Source: Veillonellaceae bacterium (GTDB taxonomy: Bacteria > Bacillota > Negativicutes > JAAYSF01). From it: a stretch of 49,263 bases of DNA. The notes beneath the pieces are model-generated. The model was not told the origin of the DNA, did not search any database, and was given only the letters and a program-made list of their open reading frames with translations. The position numbers and the translations under genes were made by a program. Below, piece after piece: positions 46,997 to 49,263 of this stretch (position 1 is the stretch's first letter; each line of letters starts with the position of its first letter). The DNA lies in the NCBI GenBank assembly GCA_012523975.1, contig JAAYSF010000096.1, positions 1-49,263 on the forward strand. The letters are read 5' to 3'.

Positions 46997-47461
46997 GTGG
47001 AGAAAAGTATTAAAATCGTTGCTGAAAACCGTAAAGCGCGCCATGACTATCATATCCATGAAACATTCGAAGCCGGCATTGCCCTAACCGGTACAGAAGT
47101 CAAATCGCTTCGGGCCGGCAAGGCCAATCTAAAGGACAGCTATGCCCGCATCGATAATAGCGAACTGATGCTCCATAATATGCATATCAGCCCATATGAT
47201 CAGGGCAACCGCTTTAATCATGAGCCGCTCCGCACGCGTAAGCTTTTAATGCATCGCTATGAAATTAATAAACTTGTCGGCAAAACCCAGGAAAAAGGAT
47301 ACACCCTGGTGCCGCTTAAACTGTATTTCACCCGTGGCAGAGCAAAAGTTGAAATAGCCTTAGCCACCGGTAAGAAAAATTATGATAAACGTCAGGACAT
47401 AGCCGAACGCGATGCCAAACGGGAAATTGACCGGGCTTTTCGCGATAGACAAAAGATGTAG
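46997..47461 (+). CDS. smpB: SsrA-binding protein SmpB
   Basis: The 154-residue RNA-binding protein brings tmRNA to stalled ribosomes. Family blocks are [31 protein letters not shown], the EINKL region and a basic C-terminal tail ([14 protein letters not shown]). GTG 46997 is preferred because GAGGTG lies 6 bases upstream; GTG 46988 overlaps that site. Its RNA partner ssrA starts 1.2 kb downstream. Confidence 0.96.
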   Translation: MEKSIKIVAENRKARHDYHIHETFEAGIALTGTEVKSLRAGKANLKDSYARIDNSELMLHNMHISPYDQGNRFNHEPLRTRKLLMHRYEINKLVGKTQEKGYTLVPLKLYFTRGRAKVEIALATGKKNYDKRQDIAERDAKREIDRAFRDRQKM

Positions 47462-47469
47462 TTAACTAA

Positions 47470-47493
47470 AAAATCCCTCATAAGAGGGATTTT
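47470..47493 (+). terminator. Terminator after smpB
   Basis: AAAATCCCTC (47470-47479) and GAGGGATTTT (47484-47493) form a perfect stem with an ATAA loop. The T-run is inside the stem. Confidence 0.65.
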
Positions 47494-47513
47494 CATTCTG
47501 TTAACAAAAGGCT

Positions 47514-47589
47514 GAGATTGCAGTGCTTTGTTTGCGATGATTTCTTGGTTTTACTGTCATTGTGAGTGCCGAAGGGAAGTGGCAATCTC
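47514..47589. repeat. Dispersed intergenic palindrome, degenerate
   Basis: The outer arms GAGATTGC (47514-47521) and GCAATCTC (47582-47589) are perfectly inverted. The right half contains TGTCATTGTGAGTGCCGAAG, a variant of the dispersed TGTCATTGCGAG-type repeat found between genes in many anaerobes. It is related to the element at 14150-14232. The left half has decayed. Confidence 0.55.
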
Positions 47590-47599
47590 TGTTTCTAGC

Positions 47600-48508
47600 T
47601 TATATACGGTCCAACTGTTCATTCTCCATGTAAGGCGCCTGTTCTTTTGCCCATACCTGAAGTACAATTATTCCGGCTATAATCAAAAGTCCGCCTATGA
47701 CCTGAAGTAAAGTTAATTCTTCGGCCAGCAGCAATACCGAAAGGATTACGGTAATTACCGGCTCGGTTATGCTTATTATTGAAGCATTAGCGGCTCCGAT
47801 TCTGCTCATGCCGGCAAAAAGTCCTAAGATGCCAACGATTGTTCCCAGTAAAGCCATTCCGAATATATCGGCCCAGCCATGCGGGTCGAAGTCTAAAGAC
47901 TGATAGCCGGCGGCCCAGCCCCCCACCAATAGCGCTATCCCGGCGGCAGAGCATACATAAGTAGTAGCTAGAAGCGGATTGATTGATTTAAGTACGCGAT
48001 TACCGACAACAATATAAACCGAGTAAACCAGCGCTGCACTTAGCCCGAGCATAATGCCGATCGGTTGGAGGCTGCTAAAGGATACTCCTAACACTAAAAA
48101 TAATCCGAGAAAACATATAACGAGAGCGATACCTTTATTCCAACTGAAAACTTCATCGCCTATGATAAAAGCTATTAGCGTGACTAGCGCCGGATACGCA
48201 TACAGCAGCATAGCCGCTAACGAGGCAGGAAGATAATATAGTGTCGAGGTAAACAGGATAGACACTACACAGTAGCCTAAAATCCCCATAAGACAAAGCT
48301 TGATAACGATTTTTTTATCGGTAACGATAGGGATCTTCCGCATTATTACTACTGCCCATAATGCTAATGCGGCCAGCAAAAAGCGGCCGGTAAGCATTGT
48401 GACTGTAGTAACGCCTGCGGCATAGGCGTATTTCACAAAGATGGCTAAAGTCGCGAATCCAGCAGCTGATGCCAATACCATTAATGTACCTGAAGTGCGT
48501 TGTGTCAT
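47600..48508 (-). CDS. EamA/DMT family transporter
   Basis: The 302-residue membrane protein has ten predicted helices in two EamA repeats (about 10-140 and 155-290). It matches the drug/metabolite exporter superfamily, whose members move amino acids or other metabolites; the substrate cannot be told. AAGGAGA precedes the ATG on the minus strand. It is transcribed convergently with smpB, and its start faces away from tmRNA. Confidence 0.9.
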   Translation of the reverse strand: MTQRTSGTLMVLASAAGFATLAIFVKYAYAAGVTTVTMLTGRFLLAALALWAVVIMRKIPIVTDKKIVIKLCLMGILGYCVVSILFTSTLYYLPASLAAMLLYAYPALVTLIAFIIGDEVFSWNKGIALVICFLGLFLVLGVSFSSLQPIGIMLGLSAALVYSVYIVVGNRVLKSINPLLATTYVCSAAGIALLVGGWAAGYQSLDFDPHGWADIFGMALLGTIVGILGLFAGMSRIGAANASIISITEPVITVILSVLLLAEELTLLQVIGGLLIIAGIIVLQVWAKEQAPYMENEQLDRI

Positions 48509-48612
48509 ATAAGTCTTCTCCTTGAGTTATGTCGCTATCATCAAACTTAATATATTCATTTAGGCCGTCATAATCTCCTTTAAAATTCCTGAAGCCTGCG
48601 GTGAAAAATATT

Positions 48613-48640
48613 TTGCATATAGTTGATTTTGTGATATAAT
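48613..48640 (+). promoter_or_regulatory. Promoter of ssrA
   Basis: TTGCAT (48613-48618) and TATAAT (48635-48640) are 16 bases apart, with an extended TGa before the -10. The mature RNA begins 33 bases further, leaving a short precursor. Confidence 0.7.
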
Positions 48641-48673
48641 TATATGACAATTGAATAGCGTAATCATAATTAT

Positions 48674-49021
48674 GGGGGCGTACTGGTTTCGACAGGGGTA
48701 GTTGTGGCATAGGTAGCGAGTCGGGGTTCCATTAGCCCGTTAAAACGGTGGACCTTTAAGTAAACGCAAACGAAGATTACGCTTTAGCAGCTTAATGCTA
48801 ACGTCCTACTCTCCTTTGCCTGCGAGGCGGGATAGGACGTCAAAAAGCAGGATACCTGAAGCCTTATTCTCGGTGGGCTGACTGGGAAAAATAGTCGAGA
48901 TAGCTCCGAAGAAGCCTGTCTGTGGGCATCAACTGAGCGAAAACTAAAACACAGAATGCGCTCGGAGAAGCCTCTGTGGCAATACCTTTGGACAGGAGTT
49001 CGATTCTCCTCGCCTCCACCA
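48674..49021 (+). ncRNA. ssrA: Transfer-messenger RNA (tmRNA)
   Basis: The 5' end GGGGGCG pairs with CGCCTCC near the 3' end, allowing one G-U, to form the tRNA-like acceptor stem, and CCA is encoded. The T-arm (GGAGTTCGATTCTCC) is intact. The resume codon GCA at 48766 opens the tag ANEDYALAA, which stops at TAA 48793-48795. The ALAA end is the usual protease signal. Pseudoknot-like paired segments fill 48800-48960. It acts with SmpB encoded upstream. Confidence 0.97.
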
Positions 49022-49040
49022 TAGTTTGGAAATCTTGTTA

Positions 49041-49066
49041 AACCCGCGAATTTTCGCGGGTTTTTT
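49041..49066 (+). terminator. Intrinsic terminator of ssrA
   Basis: AACCCGCGA pairs with TCGCGGGTT around an ATTT loop and is followed by a run of T. A clear terminator. Confidence 0.9.
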
Positions 49067-49233
49067 GCTATGCATTTTTGATAGGTGATTCGGATGGTTC
49101 TACCAACAAAGATTTCTTAAAAAAGTAGAAAAAGTGGAGACTGCACAATAGTTTTGTCCTGCTTAACTAGAAAAATTTAATATTATAGTATATTTTAAAA
49201 GAATTAGATCGTTCTTTTTTTGTCTAAAAAGTT

Positions 49234-49261
49234 GTCAAACTAGGAACGTCCCCGATGTCCT
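49234..49261 (+). repeat. REP-like repeat at the right edge
   Basis: This copy keeps the core AGGAACGTCCCC and the TGTCCT end of the 45-base units at 251-340, with an altered left arm (GTCAAACT in place of GTGACGAAAA). It follows about 165 bases of AT-rich DNA downstream of ssrA in which no gene is seen. It may be the edge of a further repeat array outside the window. Confidence 0.6.
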
Positions 49262-49263
49262 AA

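Noticed and set aside
48315-48710. 131-residue minus-strand ORF running from the 5' end of ssrA into the EamA gene
   Set aside because: It overlaps the tmRNA 5' end and promoter, then runs in another frame of the transporter gene.

Overview
The window reads as chromosomal DNA of an anaerobic, diderm, spore-former-type Firmicute, most likely a Negativicute of the Sporomusaceae. This is inferred from the SCIFF peptide/maturase pair, the cggR-gap-pgk-tpi-gpmI-eno-secG-hppA order, the rnr-smpB-ssrA block, consistently strong Shine-Dalgarno sites with many GTG/TTG starts, and the sulfite-respiration genes. No database search was possible, so the taxon is an inference.

Layout. 1-514 holds the tail of an IS3-type orfA, REP-like repeats and a strong promoter. 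515-3235 holds an exported protein of unknown function, the six-cysteine peptide scfA and its radical SAM maturase scfB. 3283-7937 is the hydrogenase maturation set hypF-hypC-hypD-hypE, with no hydrogenase structural genes here. 8078-11454 has a PAS-GGDEF diguanylate cyclase, a LysR regulator and a convergent YeiH-type transporter. 11696-21267 is a dissimilatory sulfite reductase locus: ferredoxin, dsrA, dsrB, a dsrMK pair, dsrC, a long YeiH-type transporter, an unrecognised 118-residue protein and a second dsrMK pair. 21487-26857 is a glycerol-3-phosphate oxidation block: a GlpA-like flavoprotein, a second flavoprotein, a DUF1667 protein, a HAD phosphatase, an MgtC-family protein and the antiterminator GlpP. 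A terminator/antiterminator-like leader precedes the first gene. 27165-27992 holds a tiny membrane ORF and a second MgtC paralogue. 28020-32690 has a glycerophosphodiesterase opposite a binding-protein ABC transporter with a fused permease. 32956-39989 is the central glycolytic operon under CggR. 40197-47461 holds secG, a K+-dependent membrane pyrophosphatase, a glutamine amidotransferase-type hydrolase, a carboxylesterase, a hotdog thioesterase, RNase R and SmpB. 47600-49021 has an EamA exporter on the minus strand and tmRNA. Another copy of the left-edge repeat ends the window.

How the genes work together. Electrons, probably from menaquinol, would pass through the DsrMK membrane complexes to the DsrC trisulfide made by DsrAB, reducing sulfite to sulfide. 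No sulfate-activation genes (sat, aprAB) and no dsrD are present, so the window supports sulfite reduction but not sulfate reduction. The glycerol-phosphate flavoproteins could feed electrons into the quinone pool. The glycolytic operon, pyrophosphatase and trans-translation genes are housekeeping.

The points most worth a second look are the orphan 118-residue protein inside the dsr locus, the two different DsrMK pairs in one locus, the terminator-like hairpin ahead of the dsr operon, the GlpP-type leader, and the small membrane ORF ahead of mgtC.
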